Assembly (NCBI GenBank): GCA_031550085.1 | Contig: JAVBOY010000017.1 | Span: forward strand, 1 to 64,000 | DNA length: 64,000 nucleotides | Direction: 5' to 3' | From: UBA4417 sp031550085 | GTDB lineage: Bacteria > Bacteroidota > Bacteroidia > Bacteroidales > UBA4417 | Part shown: piece by piece, positions 1 through 8,049 of the stretch | How positions within the stretch are numbered: the stretch's first letter is position 1 | Layout: each line of letters starts with the position of its first letter | Made by a program: the position numbers and the translations under genes | Notes under the pieces: model-generated | The model's database searches: none | What the model saw: only the letters and a program-made list of their open reading frames with translations | Told to the model about the DNA's origin: nothing

Positions 1-108
1 ATATCATTGACCGACAAAACTCATCTCAAAGACCTCTTCAATAAAACTAAATTTCAATATGACAAAGAACGTTTTAGGCTTAACGAGCCAAGTTTATTTA
101 ATTTTTAA
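1..108 (+). CDS. C-terminal tail of an unidentified protein (cut by window edge)
   Basis: An open frame enters from the left edge and runs 35 codons to a TAA at 106-108. The tail is polar and basic with a short hydrophobic end (SLFNF). I do not recognise the family. A perfect 6-bp inverted repeat follows the stop directly, which would suit a gene end or the edge of a mobile element. Too little is visible to choose, and the frame could be open by chance. Confidence 0.35.
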   Translation: MSLTDKTHLKDLFNKTKFQYDKERFRLNEPSLFNF

Positions 109-112
109 TAAC

Positions 113-131
113 GTCCCAATTTTAATGGGAC
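113..131. repeat. Short perfect inverted repeat after the left-edge frame
   Basis: GTCCCA and TGGGAC are separated by 7 bases and sit 4 bases after the stop codon of the left-edge frame. No T-run follows immediately on the plus strand, so this is a weak terminator at best. Confidence 0.4.
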
Positions 132-149
132 ACTAGTGTTTGTTTTAAT

Positions 150-189
150 AAAAAACAAGAGACCGCTTGCGTTGGCAGGCGGTCTCTTG
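150..189 (-). terminator. Intrinsic terminator of the ser gene group
   Basis: CAAGAGACCGC (156-166) pairs perfectly with GCGGTCTCTTG (179-189). Read on the minus strand, the 11-bp stem is followed by TTTTTTATT. It lies just after the serA stop codon. Confidence 0.88.
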
Positions 190-210
190 AGGTATCTCAG
201 AAATAAATGC

Positions 211-1131
211 CTATTTATTTACCTGGAAGGTTTTATCCCCGGTTTGGAGAAATTTCACAATCTGGTTTGCTGCTGCCAAACCGGCATTGATATTCGCTTC
301 AGCGGTTTCCGCACCCATTTTCTTGGGTGTTGCAAACACACGTGTCCCGAATTTTTCGTTCAACACGGCTTGGTTGTCGGCTGCAATATCGGTCACGTAT
401 TTCAGGTCGGCACGTTCTTCCAATATCTTCACCAATTCCTCTTCGTGAATGACTTCCTTACGCGCTGTATTTACCAAACAACCGCCTTTGGGCATTTTTG
501 ACAGCAAATGATGCCCGATCGATTTTTTGGTTTGCTCGTTCGCCGGAATATGCAACGAAACGTAATGGCAAGTGCTGTAAAGTTCTTCGATGGAAGCGCA
601 TACTTTCACGCCCTCTTTTGCAATGGCATCAGCCGGAACAAACGGGTCGAACGCATATACTTCCATGCCGAATCCTTTACCGATATTGGCTACCAGGCGG
701 CCTACGTTTCCGTAAGCATGGATTCCCAACTTTTTGCCTTTCAATTCGCTTCCGGTTCCCGGTTGGAAGGTATTGCGGGCCATGTATACCATCATGCCCA
801 AAGCCAGTTCGGCAACGGCATTGGAATTTTGTCCCGGAGTATTCATGGCTACAATACCGCGTTCGGTACAAGCGGCCAAATCCAGGTTATCGAATCCGGC
901 GCCGGCGCGAACCACAATTTTCAGGTTTTTTGCGGCCGCAATGACTTCTTTGGTTACTTTATCGCTACGAACGATCAAAGCGTCGACATCGGCAACGGCT
1001 TTGTAAAAATCATTCACATCGGTGTATTTTTCGAGCAAACTCAATTCGTTACCCGAACCTTCTACAATTTGTCTGATACCGTCCACTGCTGCTTTGGCAA
1101 ATGGTTTATCGGTGGCTATTAATACTTTCAT
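211..1131 (-). CDS. serA: D-3-phosphoglycerate dehydrogenase, lysine-type
   Basis: This enzyme oxidises 3-phosphoglycerate to 3-phosphohydroxypyruvate, the first step of serine synthesis, in the cytoplasm. The 306-residue protein is the short form without an ACT regulatory domain. The substrate loop RAGAGFDNLD (75-84), nucleotide loop AYGNVG (139-144) and NTAR (221-224) are visible. The usual catalytic His of the TPH motif is replaced: the segment reads ATPKKMGA (267-274). Lysine in this place is known from the Entamoeba enzyme and its bacterial relatives, so the protein is probably active. It lies downstream of serC on the same strand, with a four-helix-bundle gene between them, and ends at a strong terminator. 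Confidence 0.93.
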   Translation of the reverse strand: MKVLIATDKPFAKAAVDGIRQIVEGSGNELSLLEKYTDVNDFYKAVADVDALIVRSDKVTKEVIAAAKNLKIVVRAGAGFDNLDLAACTERGIVAMNTPGQNSNAVAELALGMMVYMARNTFQPGTGSELKGKKLGIHAYGNVGRLVANIGKGFGMEVYAFDPFVPADAIAKEGVKVCASIEELYSTCHYVSLHIPANEQTKKSIGHHLLSKMPKGGCLVNTARKEVIHEEELVKILEERADLKYVTDIAADNQAVLNEKFGTRVFATPKKMGAETAEANINAGLAAANQIVKFLQTGDKTFQVNK

Positions 1132-1136
1132 TTCTT

Positions 1137-1168
1137 GTTGAATTGTTGAGGTGTTGAATCGTTGAGGC
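1137..1168. repeat. Four tandem octamers GTTGANNN
   Basis: Four consecutive 8-bp units (GTTGAATT, GTTGAGGT, GTTGAATC, GTTGAGGC) fill the space just upstream of the serA start codon. The same octamer family, read on the other strand as NNYTCAAC, lies on the far side of the neighbouring four-helix-bundle gene. Confidence 0.8.
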
Positions 1169-1214
1169 GTTTTTTAGCAAAATTCAACACTTTGTTGTTA
1201 TTACTAATAATAAA

Positions 1215-1604
1215 TCATTGAGTTGTTGTGCGCATTCGTTTTAACTGCGAATTTTTTAACGCATTGAGTTTATTGAAAACTTCTTCAATCAAAACTTGTA
1301 ATCGTTCAAAATTTTCTTCTGTTATATAATTCAAATCTTTTGAAAGAATCAGTTGGCAATACAATTCCATTAATGAACCATAAGCTATTTCGGTAAATCG
1401 GCATTGCTCTTTCAGTGAAGACCGTGTAGAGCCTTCTGCAATATTAGATGCTACAGAAATGGCAGCTCGTTGTACTTGCATAACCAAAGAAAACTTTTCT
1501 TCATTTGGGAATTTTCTCGTCAGAGCATATACCTCGGATATCAACAAACGAGATCGATGCCAAACATCTAATTTTTCAAATGGAAAAAATCTTTTTTCAG
1601 TCAT
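1215..1604 (-). CDS. Four-helix-bundle protein (S23 / 23S rRNA intervening-sequence family)
   Basis: A 129-residue, all-helical protein with the family's recognisable core: a KLDVWHRSR start, an AISVASNIAEG helix and an aromatic-rich third helix. Family members are encoded in 23S rRNA intervening sequences or as free genes, and are related to the accessory protein bAvd of diversity-generating retroelements. No reverse transcriptase or variable repeat is present here. A TTG codon at 1607 precedes the ATG at 1604, which I prefer. The gene splits serC from serA, and octamer arrays flank it in opposite orientations, so it looks inserted. Its cellular function is unknown. Confidence 0.85.
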   Translation of the reverse strand: MTEKRFFPFEKLDVWHRSRLLISEVYALTRKFPNEEKFSLVMQVQRAAISVASNIAEGSTRSSLKEQCRFTEIAYGSLMELYCQLILSKDLNYITEENFERLQVLIEEVFNKLNALKNSQLKRMRTTTQ

Positions 1605-1610
1605 CAAAGC

Positions 1611-1650
1611 AATTCAACAGTTCAACGGCTCAACAACTCAACGATTCAAC
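1611..1650. repeat. Five tandem octamers NNYTCAAC
   Basis: Units AATTCAAC, AGTTCAAC, GGCTCAAC, AACTCAAC and GATTCAAC follow one another without gaps between serC and the four-helix-bundle gene. The orientation is inverted relative to the array at 1137-1168. Confidence 0.8.
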
Positions 1651-1659
1651 AATAATTAA

Positions 1660-2727
1660 TTACGCGTTTTGCTTTTCAAATTCTTGCATACATGCGACCA
1701 AAGCTTGGACGCTTTCTTTCGGGCAGGCATTGTAGGTTGAAGCGCGGAATCCGCCTACCGAGCGGTGTCCTTTAATACCGACCATGCCGCGTTCTTTGGC
1801 AAATGCCATAAAGGCTTCTTCTTTATCTTCGAATCCTTTGTTCATTACAAAGCAAATGTTCATCAACGAGCGGTCTTCTTTAGCTGCCGTTCCTACAAAC
1901 ATTTTGTTGCGGTCGATTTCGTCGTACAACAAGGCTGCTTTTTCAACATTCATTTTGTAAACTTTTTCCAATCCGCCTTGTGCTTTTACCCATTTCAAGG
2001 TTTCATTCATGATGAAAATAGGGAATACCGGAGGCGTGTTGAACATCGAACTTTCTTTGATGTGGGTGCGGTAATCCAACATAGTCGGAATATGGCGGTC
2101 CATTTTTCCTAAAATGTCTTCGCGGACAATGACAAAAGTAACACCGGCCGGGCCGACATTCTTTTGTGCACCACCGTAAATCAAACCGTATTTGGATACG
2201 TCTACCGGGCGGCTCATGATGTCCGACGACATATCGGCAACCAGGGTAACCGGGCTGTCGTAATCCACATGGATTTCGGTTCCGTAAATGGTGTTGTTGG
2301 TGGTAATGTGGAAATAATCTGCATCTTTGGGAATTTCGTACCCTTTGGGAATGAACGAGAAATTTTGTTCAGCCGAAGAAGCTACTTTTACCACTTCGCC
2401 AAATCCTTTGGCTTCTGCCAACGCTTTTTTTGCCCAAACGCCGGTTTCCAAATAAGCGGCTTTGGTTTTGAGCAGGTTAAACGGAAGCATGCAGAATTGC
2501 AAACTGGCGCCGCCTCCAAGGAACAATACTTTGTAACCGGCGGGAATGTTTAGGAGCTCTTTCCAAAGGGCTTCACATTCATCCATGACCGATTCCCAGT
2601 CTTTGGTGCGGTGCGAAATTTCAATCACCGACATGCCTGAGTTTTTGAAATTTTTTAAAGCTTCAATGCCTGCATCAACAGCTTGGCGCGGCAAAACGCA
2701 AGGTCCTGCATTAAAATTGTGTTTCAT
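1660..2727 (-). CDS. serC: Phosphoserine aminotransferase
   Basis: This PLP enzyme converts 3-phosphohydroxypyruvate and glutamate to phosphoserine and 2-oxoglutarate, the second step of serine synthesis; the family also acts in pyridoxal phosphate synthesis. The 355-residue length is normal. The N terminus (HNFNAGPCVLP) and the PLP-lysine segment GGAQKNVGPAG near residue 190 are typical, as is the C-terminal GHRSVGGFRASTYNAC segment. A TAgcTTTG promoter box lies 78 bp upstream. serA follows on the same strand after the inserted four-helix-bundle gene, so the pair probably forms one transcription unit. No serB is in view. Confidence 0.95.
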   Translation of the reverse strand: MKHNFNAGPCVLPRQAVDAGIEALKNFKNSGMSVIEISHRTKDWESVMDECEALWKELLNIPAGYKVLFLGGGASLQFCMLPFNLLKTKAAYLETGVWAKKALAEAKGFGEVVKVASSAEQNFSFIPKGYEIPKDADYFHITTNNTIYGTEIHVDYDSPVTLVADMSSDIMSRPVDVSKYGLIYGGAQKNVGPAGVTFVIVREDILGKMDRHIPTMLDYRTHIKESSMFNTPPVFPIFIMNETLKWVKAQGGLEKVYKMNVEKAALLYDEIDRNKMFVGTAAKEDRSLMNICFVMNKGFEDKEEAFMAFAKERGMVGIKGHRSVGGFRASTYNACPKESVQALVACMQEFEKQNA

Positions 2728-2804
2728 TTGGTTTTAAGGATTAGTTTATATTTAATAAAGTGAATACTTTTCGAAAAAAAGGACTTTTTTAAGCAAATAT
2801 TTGG

Positions 2805-2812
2805 CAAAGCTA
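2805..2812 (-). promoter_or_regulatory. Promoter -7 box of serC
   Basis: The minus strand reads TAGCTTTG, matching the Bacteroidota consensus TAnnTTTG. It predicts a leader of about 70 nt. Confidence 0.6.
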
Positions 2813-2896
2813 TAAAATATTCCAGTCAGCAAAAAATCGAATTTTGAAAATCATCTTATTTTAAATTTTCCCTAGCCCTGAGTTCTCGTTTTCAGT

Positions 2897-3799
2897 TTAA
2901 TAGGGGCTTTCAACGGTCTTTTTGATGGGTTGCGTTTTTTTGGTTTTGTCTTTGGGATTGACCACTTCGATGTTTTCAACAAACTTCCAAAAACCGTCAT
3001 CAAACCAGTACCCATCCCATTGGTCTCCGGTCGGGACATAATAATCGTATTGCCCCGTTAATTCCTGGTTTAAAGGAACCAGGTGGTCAAACACGATCAA
3101 CCATACTTTCTTCTTTTGCGTCCGGTTTCCTTTGGGAATATTCAAGGTCTGATAATCGTAATTCAGGCCGACGGCAGCTTGTTTGGCGTAATTGACGAAT
3201 ACGCGGTTTTGCGTTCCCGAGGCGGTTTTGAAAATGGGTTTCCCGAAAACAGGTTCATCGCTTGGGGAAAAGGTAAGCACATCGATCATTTTGCAGGTTA
3301 TCCGCCGGTTGCGGCCGTCCCATCCCAGCAAGGTGTAATAATCCTGCCCTTCGTGCGAAGTTTTGATGATGCGGTAATACAAAGCCCCATACCAGTTTTC
3401 GCAGGAGAATGTTTGCTGTGCGGCTTCTGGGTCGGAATAATTTTCCGACCGGTCGGCCAACTTGAATACCTTATCTTTCAATTGGATAAAACCGAAATAA
3501 CGAAAGGTGCCGTCATTTAGGGGCAGATTCCAAACCAGGATGCGGAATTTATCATCTCCGGACCGTAAATTTCCCACGGTTGTCAGTGATTCGAAAGGGT
3601 GACCGTAAGATCCGGGGATTTGCAAAGTTTGTTCCAATTCATCCTCGAACTCCCGGTTCTGCGCCAATCTTGCCGAATCGGAAGTTTCGCCCAAGGATTG
3701 CTTGCGTTTGGCTGCCAATGAAGAATCGCTTGCTTGAAATTGTGCAAACAGCAAGGCATGGGATAAAATGAAAAGGGCAAACAGGCCGGTTCGCTTCAT
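2897..3799 (-). CDS. Secreted protein of unknown function
   Basis: A 300-residue protein with a clear signal peptide (basic KR start, hydrophobic core, cleavage probably after LLFAQ). The mature part is rich in aromatic and charged residues, with YYRIIKTSHEG, YTLLGWDGRN and a C-terminal lysine-rich stretch; it has no membrane segment and no T9SS tail. WDG and YFG patches suggest a beta-rich periplasmic or outer-membrane-associated protein. I do not recognise a named domain. Its own promoter box lies 33 bp upstream, so it is probably monocistronic. Confidence 0.8.
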   Translation of the reverse strand: MKRTGLFALFILSHALLFAQFQASDSSLAAKRKQSLGETSDSARLAQNREFEDELEQTLQIPGSYGHPFESLTTVGNLRSGDDKFRILVWNLPLNDGTFRYFGFIQLKDKVFKLADRSENYSDPEAAQQTFSCENWYGALYYRIIKTSHEGQDYYTLLGWDGRNRRITCKMIDVLTFSPSDEPVFGKPIFKTASGTQNRVFVNYAKQAAVGLNYDYQTLNIPKGNRTQKKKVWLIVFDHLVPLNQELTGQYDYYVPTGDQWDGYWFDDGFWKFVENIEVVNPKDKTKKTQPIKKTVESPY

Positions 3800-3831
3800 G
3801 TAAAGTTGCTGTTAATAAATTAACAATGCGG

Positions 3832-3839
3832 CAAAATTA
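3832..3839 (-). promoter_or_regulatory. Promoter -7 box of the secreted unknown
   Basis: TAATTTTG on the minus strand matches TAnnTTTG and predicts a leader of about 25 nt before the start at 3799. Confidence 0.55.
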
Positions 3840-3900
3840 CAAATTATCGCATTCCGGCAAGTCCCGGTTGCCCTAAAATTGGTTAAAATGAGGAACTCGA

Positions 3901-4434
3901 TCAGGCGGTTTTCAGCTTTTTGCTGGCCGGATGCAATTCTTTGGCCAGTTGTGCCACCCATTTTTCAATGCGTTTGTCGGTAAGCTGCGGTTGGCTGTCA
4001 TTGTCCAGCGCCAGGCCGACAAATTGTCCATTGATTTCGGCGGTTGAGTAATAAAAATTGTAACCGTTTGCCGAAGTATACCCAATGACATTTTCTTTGT
4101 GAGCCAGCCGGCAAAACAGGGTTCCCAGTCCGTCGACAAAGCTTTCGGGATATTCATTTTGATCGCCCAATCCGAACAACGCAATTTTGGTGTTCTTAAA
4201 ATCAATGTCCAGCAAGGAATCGATAAAATTGTTCCATTCGGCGTGCATCTCGCCGATACCCCAGGCTGCGGTGCCCAAAATCAAAAGGGAGTGCTTTTGT
4301 AAATCTTCTTTTTTGGCGGTTTCGATGTTGTAAATGGAAACGTCTTGATTTGTAAATGCTTTTTGAAGCTTGGCAGCGATTTGCGCTGTTTGTCCGGTAG
4401 CAGATCCGGCATAAAAAATTCCGATTGAATCCAT
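3901..4434 (-). CDS. Flavodoxin, long-chain type
   Basis: A small FMN electron carrier of the cytoplasm that can replace ferredoxin, typically when iron is scarce. The 177-residue length fits long-chain flavodoxins. The phosphate loop GSATGQT (10-16) and the flavin-flanking loops TAAWGIGE (Trp58) and GLGDQNEYPESF (88-99) are in the right order. The phosphate loop starts with GS rather than the common GSTTG form, a small change. No partner reductase is adjacent, and no promoter box was found in the AT-rich leader. Confidence 0.92.
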   Translation of the reverse strand: MDSIGIFYAGSATGQTAQIAAKLQKAFTNQDVSIYNIETAKKEDLQKHSLLILGTAAWGIGEMHAEWNNFIDSLLDIDFKNTKIALFGLGDQNEYPESFVDGLGTLFCRLAHKENVIGYTSANGYNFYYSTAEINGQFVGLALDNDSQPQLTDKRIEKWVAQLAKELHPASKKLKTA

Positions 4435-4491
4435 GATAGCGAATAGTTTAATTTCCTGAGATTGTGATAGTATTTTGTATTATTAAAAAAT

Positions 4492-4552
4492 AAAAGCCGG
4501 AAAAACTTCAAAGGGACAAGAGGTTATTGTTTACCTTCTTTTTTCCGGCTTT
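4492..4552. terminator. Strong isolated hairpin, bidirectional terminator type
   Basis: AAAAGCCGGAAAAA pairs with a TTTTTTCCGGCTTT arm (4539-4552) across a loop of about 33 nt. On the minus strand the stem is followed by a T-rich tract. No recognised gene ends here: the flavodoxin gene reads away from it. It may end an antisense or small RNA. Confidence 0.5.
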
Positions 4553-4581
4553 GTTATGAGAAAGATTGTATCAAAGAAACA

Positions 4582-4698
4582 ATGGTTGGGGTGTTTTGTT
4601 TTTGTGTGCTCCTTGCCTGGTTTGGCTTGGGTTCGAGCTTTTTTTCGATGAAAAAGAAGGACAATAAATCCAAGATACTCGTTCCGTTCCGGGATTAA
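4582..4698 (+). CDS. Possible 38-residue single-span membrane protein
   Basis: An ATG-started frame encodes a hydrophobic stretch (VGVFCFCVLLAWFGLG) followed by a basic tail (MKKKDNKSKILVPFRD), the usual layout of a small inner-membrane protein with its tail in the cytoplasm. It lies between an isolated hairpin and a downstream promoter. There is no family match that I recognise, and a frame this short may be chance. Confidence 0.28.
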   Translation: MVGVFCFCVLLAWFGLGSSFFSMKKKDNKSKILVPFRD

Positions 4699-4802
4699 AA
4701 AAAAATACAAACAGCTATTTTCTGGAAATCAATTTCTTGTATTTTTTTTCGAACAAATCCTGAGTAAATAAATGATCATGTTAATAAAATATAAAAAATA
4801 AT

Positions 4803-4810
4803 TAATTTTG
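4803..4810 (+). promoter_or_regulatory. Promoter -7 box of the gene at 4871
   Basis: TAATTTTG followed by CC matches TAnnTTTG; the predicted leader is about 55 nt. Confidence 0.6.
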
Positions 4811-4870
4811 CCGCAATTTATTGGAAGCTTTCCGGCTTCTGTATTTAGTAACTAAACGCGCTCATTTACC

Positions 4871-5329
4871 ATGAAAAAAAACCTATCTGTTTTAATGCTT
4901 CTGGCAGGTATGCTGCTTTTACCGGATCTGGCTTCGGCAAAAGGAATTCCCATTGTTTACAGCAACGGACAAAAAATTACGGTGGCACAATCCTTGCCCG
5001 ATTCGGTACAAATCAACGGGGAACACGTAAACTTTGCGGTTTCCTTCAACCAGTTTGCCATTTTTTGGATTCCGATGTGGAACTATGGGGAAACAAAGCC
5101 TGTCCTTTTGACAGATAGTAAAACGACTTACTATGATATAGAAGAAGAAGATGCCACGTACCTGGAGCAGTTCGGTATCGATGCGGGCAAAACGCCCAAA
5201 ATTCCGTTTTGGGACCGGATCGGCGGAAAACTTATTTGGGGGCCGCTTGTCCTTTTGATCCTTTGGGGGATTTTGCCAAGCCGCAAGAAAAAAGAAGAAC
5301 CCAGGCACGAAGAAGTAGCGGCACAATAA
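4871..5329 (+). CDS. Exported membrane-anchored protein of unknown function
   Basis: A 152-residue protein with a signal peptide (MKKN start, hydrophobic core, cleavage near ASAKG), a small periplasmic domain rich in acidic and aromatic residues, and one C-terminal membrane helix (GPLVLLILWGIL, about 125-137) followed by a charged cytoplasmic tail (RKKKEEPRHEE). It has its own promoter and terminator, so it is transcribed alone. I do not recognise the family. Confidence 0.8.
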   Translation: MKKNLSVLMLLAGMLLLPDLASAKGIPIVYSNGQKITVAQSLPDSVQINGEHVNFAVSFNQFAIFWIPMWNYGETKPVLLTDSKTTYYDIEEEDATYLEQFGIDAGKTPKIPFWDRIGGKLIWGPLVLLILWGILPSRKKKEEPRHEEVAAQ

Positions 5330-5347
5330 GCAAGAAATTTCCATACG

Positions 5348-5388
5348 AAAAGAAGCGCTAAAGTGGTTTTCCGTTTTGGCGCTTCTTT
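5348..5388 (+). terminator. Intrinsic terminator
   Basis: AAAAGAAGCGC (5348-5358) pairs with GCGCTTCTTT (5379-5388), followed by ATTT. It lies 20 bp after the stop of the preceding gene. Confidence 0.75.
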
Positions 5389-5437
5389 ATTTGCCCGGGT
5401 AAAAAAACGTTGATTTCGGAAATATAAAGATATTTTC

Positions 5438-5445
5438 TATCTTTG
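5438..5445 (+). promoter_or_regulatory. Promoter -7 box of the large T9SS gene
   Basis: TATCTTTG matches TAnnTTTG and predicts a leader of about 90 nt before the ATG at 5542. The leader contains a tiny in-frame-closed peptide (5476-5517), probably meaningless. Confidence 0.6.
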
Positions 5446-5541
5446 TACCTTCATGAATTTTTCTTGCAAAAGACCATGGGCAAGCGCTATATGGTTCAGG
5501 CAACCGGAATTTTGTAAGAACTAAATTATTTTAAAGTGCCT

Positions 5542-8049
5542 ATGGGTCGGTTTAATTTTTTCCTTCGAGTAGGGGTTTGTTTTTTACTTGTTTTTTCCGC
5601 TACCTCCCGGTTATTGGCTCAATTGGATTCCGTTTTCTGGTTTGTGGCACCGGAAATATCACAAAACGGTTTGCAGAATCTTGACCGGCCGATCAAATTA
5701 AATATTGCTTCGTTCAGCAATTCACCCATCCATGTATCGGTATCCCAGCCCGCCAATAGTTCGTTTGCCCCGATCATCCGTACGATTCCTCCGAATGGGA
5801 CGTTAACGGTCGACCTGACTCCTTTTATGGATATGGTTGAAAACAAGCCTGAAAACAAAGTGCTTCCGTATGGCTTATTGATTCAAAGCAGTGATCTGGT
5901 GAATGTCTCTTATGAGGTTAACATGGGAGAGGCTAACCCCGAGATGTATACCTTGAAAGGAAGAAATGCGTTGGGAACGGATTTCTTGATCCCGGGGCAG
6001 AACGAATATAAGAGTGGTATTTATACTCCGGTTCCTCTGAACCGGATCGATCTGGTGGCGACCGAAAACAATACCACCATTTCCATCACCCCTTCCCGGA
6101 ATATGGTGGGGCATCCTGCCGGGAATCCGTTTACGGTTCATTTAAACAGGGGCGAAACCTATTCCTGTATTGCTACCGGGCAGGCTCCTACTGACCATTT
6201 GCAAGGAACCGCCGTTACTTCTAACAAACCCATCGCCATAACCGTGTCCGACGATTTGCTTCACTGTCCGGATCGAGGAGAAGATTTGGTCGGGGACCAG
6301 ATTGTCCCTTTGCCTGTGATCGGACAGGAATACATCGCGGTATCCGGATCTTTACTTTTTAGTACGGATGATAAAGTATATGTTTTGGGAACGGCCAATA
6401 ACACATCGCTGTTTGTAAACGGAAATACGACAGCCAGGGCCATCATAAACAGAGGGGAAACCTATGTTTTGGGTTATTCCGGGATGCGTGCGGTTTATTT
6501 CACCTCCGACAAACCTGTTTATGCGTTTCAATTAACGGGAATGGGAAGGGAATTCGGGGGAGCCTTGCTCCCCTCAATCCGCTGCACCGGATCGAAGGAA
6601 GTAAAATATAAAAGAAGTACGGGGGAGGTGTTAAAAGTAAATATAGCGGTTCCCGCCGGAGGAGAAAACGGGTTCCTGATCAACGGAAACCCGGCGATCA
6701 TCAAAGCCTCGGACTTTTCTTATGTGCCCGGCACAAACAATGCCTGGTTGTTTGCTTCCAAAGAAATACCGGTCTCTGTTGCTCCCCATAATTCATTGAT
6801 CTCCCTGAGCAATGACGTTTATTTTCATTTGGGCGTACTTGAAGGAGGTGCGATTGGGGGATGTAGCTATGGCTTCTTTTCCAATTACGGGAGCGTCAGT
6901 AGCTTAACGCCCACCTCTAACTATGAAACCAACAAACATTTTTTTTGCGAAGGGGATGACATCCGCTTGTTTCTGGAAAATACCAGCGGATTGTCCGGGA
7001 TCCGATGGGAAGGCCCCAACGGTTTTTTTGCGGATGCCCAGGAAATAGGTTTTACCAATGCGGTTATGGGAAATGCCGGCACCTATACCGTCAAAGCCTC
7101 TTCGACATCCGGTTGCGAAGTATTGCCCGCCTCCATCGATGTTACGATACTTCCTCCTCCGGTTGCAGATTTGACAGACGAAATACATGAGTGCGAAAGC
7201 AGCGTTACGTTAAATGCCCCGGGATCTTCCGGCACTTATTTGTGGAGTACCGGTGAAACTAGCGGACAAATCACCGTTACCCAATCGGGAAAATATTGGC
7301 TAAAGGCCAGCAATGAAGGATGCAGCCGTAGCGACACGGTTGCTGTATTCTTACATTCCGCAATCCCGGCGGACATCCTGCAAAACGGGACTTTGTGCGA
7401 AAACGGAAGCGTCCAATTATCCGTCAGTTCCGGAGGAGGAACTGTCTTATGGAGTACGGGAGAGACGGCAACGCAAATTACATCCACCGCTTCCGGAAAG
7501 CATTGGGTTCGGGTTGAAAAAGGGGATTGTTCCAGCAGCGATACCGTTTACATCGCACCCGGAATCAAACCTTCGCTGGAAATCAGCCAACAGGGTAATT
7601 TATGCGAAGAAGGAGCGATCGTTCTGGAAGCGCTGAGTAATAGTTCCAGCATCCGATGGAATACCGGCGATACGACTTCTTTCCTTACCATCACCGCGCC
7701 GGGATACTATTCGGTACAGGCGTTCGATTATCAATGCTTTGTTGAAAAAGGGATTGCGGTCGAATGTCCTTGCGATATTCTTTATCCGAATTGTTTTACG
7801 CCCAATGGGGATGGGTTGAATGACTTTTTCTTTCCGGTATCCTCCAGTTTTATCGGGGATTACAACGTTCACATTTACAACCGTTGGGGTGGTTTGATTT
7901 TCAAAAGCACGGATCCGGAACAAACCTGGGACGGCACCGACCATGGAACCCAGCTTCCGTCAGGGGTGTATGCTTATGTGGTAAAGTATACCTGCTCCGG
8001 AAATCCGAAGGCGTTTGTGAAGCACGGGAGCATTCTGCTTCTCCGCTAA
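5542..8049 (+). CDS. T9SS type B surface protein with IgGFc-binding-like N-terminal domain
   Basis: An 835-residue exported protein; a GTG two codons upstream is a less likely start. After the signal peptide (cleavage near LLAQ) comes a region of about 400 residues resembling the N-terminal domain of IgGFc-binding proteins (repeated SNKPI and TSDKPVYAFQ strands). Two or three Ig-like modules follow, each with a WSTGET motif and spaced cysteines. The last 90 residues are a gliding-motility-associated C-terminal domain (FTPNGDGLND, YNRWGGLIF, WDGTDHG, LPSGVYAYVVKY), the type B sorting signal of T9SS. It is probably displayed on the cell surface as an adhesin. Ligand unknown. Confidence 0.88.
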   Translation: MGRFNFFLRVGVCFLLVFSATSRLLAQLDSVFWFVAPEISQNGLQNLDRPIKLNIASFSNSPIHVSVSQPANSSFAPIIRTIPPNGTLTVDLTPFMDMVENKPENKVLPYGLLIQSSDLVNVSYEVNMGEANPEMYTLKGRNALGTDFLIPGQNEYKSGIYTPVPLNRIDLVATENNTTISITPSRNMVGHPAGNPFTVHLNRGETYSCIATGQAPTDHLQGTAVTSNKPIAITVSDDLLHCPDRGEDLVGDQIVPLPVIGQEYIAVSGSLLFSTDDKVYVLGTANNTSLFVNGNTTARAIINRGETYVLGYSGMRAVYFTSDKPVYAFQLTGMGREFGGALLPSIRCTGSKEVKYKRSTGEVLKVNIAVPAGGENGFLINGNPAIIKASDFSYVPGTNNAWLFASKEIPVSVAPHNSLISLSNDVYFHLGVLEGGAIGGCSYGFFSNYGSVSSLTPTSNYETNKHFFCEGDDIRLFLENTSGLSGIRWEGPNGFFADAQEIGFTNAVMGNAGTYTVKASSTSGCEVLPASIDVTILPPPVADLTDEIHECESSVTLNAPGSSGTYLWSTGETSGQITVTQSGKYWLKASNEGCSRSDTVAVFLHSAIPADILQNGTLCENGSVQLSVSSGGGTVLWSTGETATQITSTASGKHWVRVEKGDCSSSDTVYIAPGIKPSLEISQQGNLCEEGAIVLEALSNSSSIRWNTGDTTSFLTITAPGYYSVQAFDYQCFVEKGIAVECPCDILYPNCFTPNGDGLNDFFFPVSSSFIGDYNVHIYNRWGGLIFKSTDPEQTWDGTDHGTQLPSGVYAYVVKYTCSGNPKAFVKHGSILLLR

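Larger units (their letters stand above)
4435..4870. other. 436-bp gap between flavodoxin and a secreted unknown
   Basis: It holds a large terminator-like hairpin (4492-4552), a possible 38-codon membrane-protein frame (4582-4698) and the promoter of the gene at 4871. The rest is AT-rich with poly-A and poly-T tracts. Confidence 0.6.

Noticed and set aside
1215..1604. Diversity-generating retroelement, suggested by the bAvd-like four-helix fold
   Set aside because: No reverse transcriptase, template repeat or variable repeat is nearby.
5476..5517. 13-codon peptide in the leader of the type B T9SS gene
   Set aside because: Too short, with no regulatory codon pattern or attenuator hairpin.
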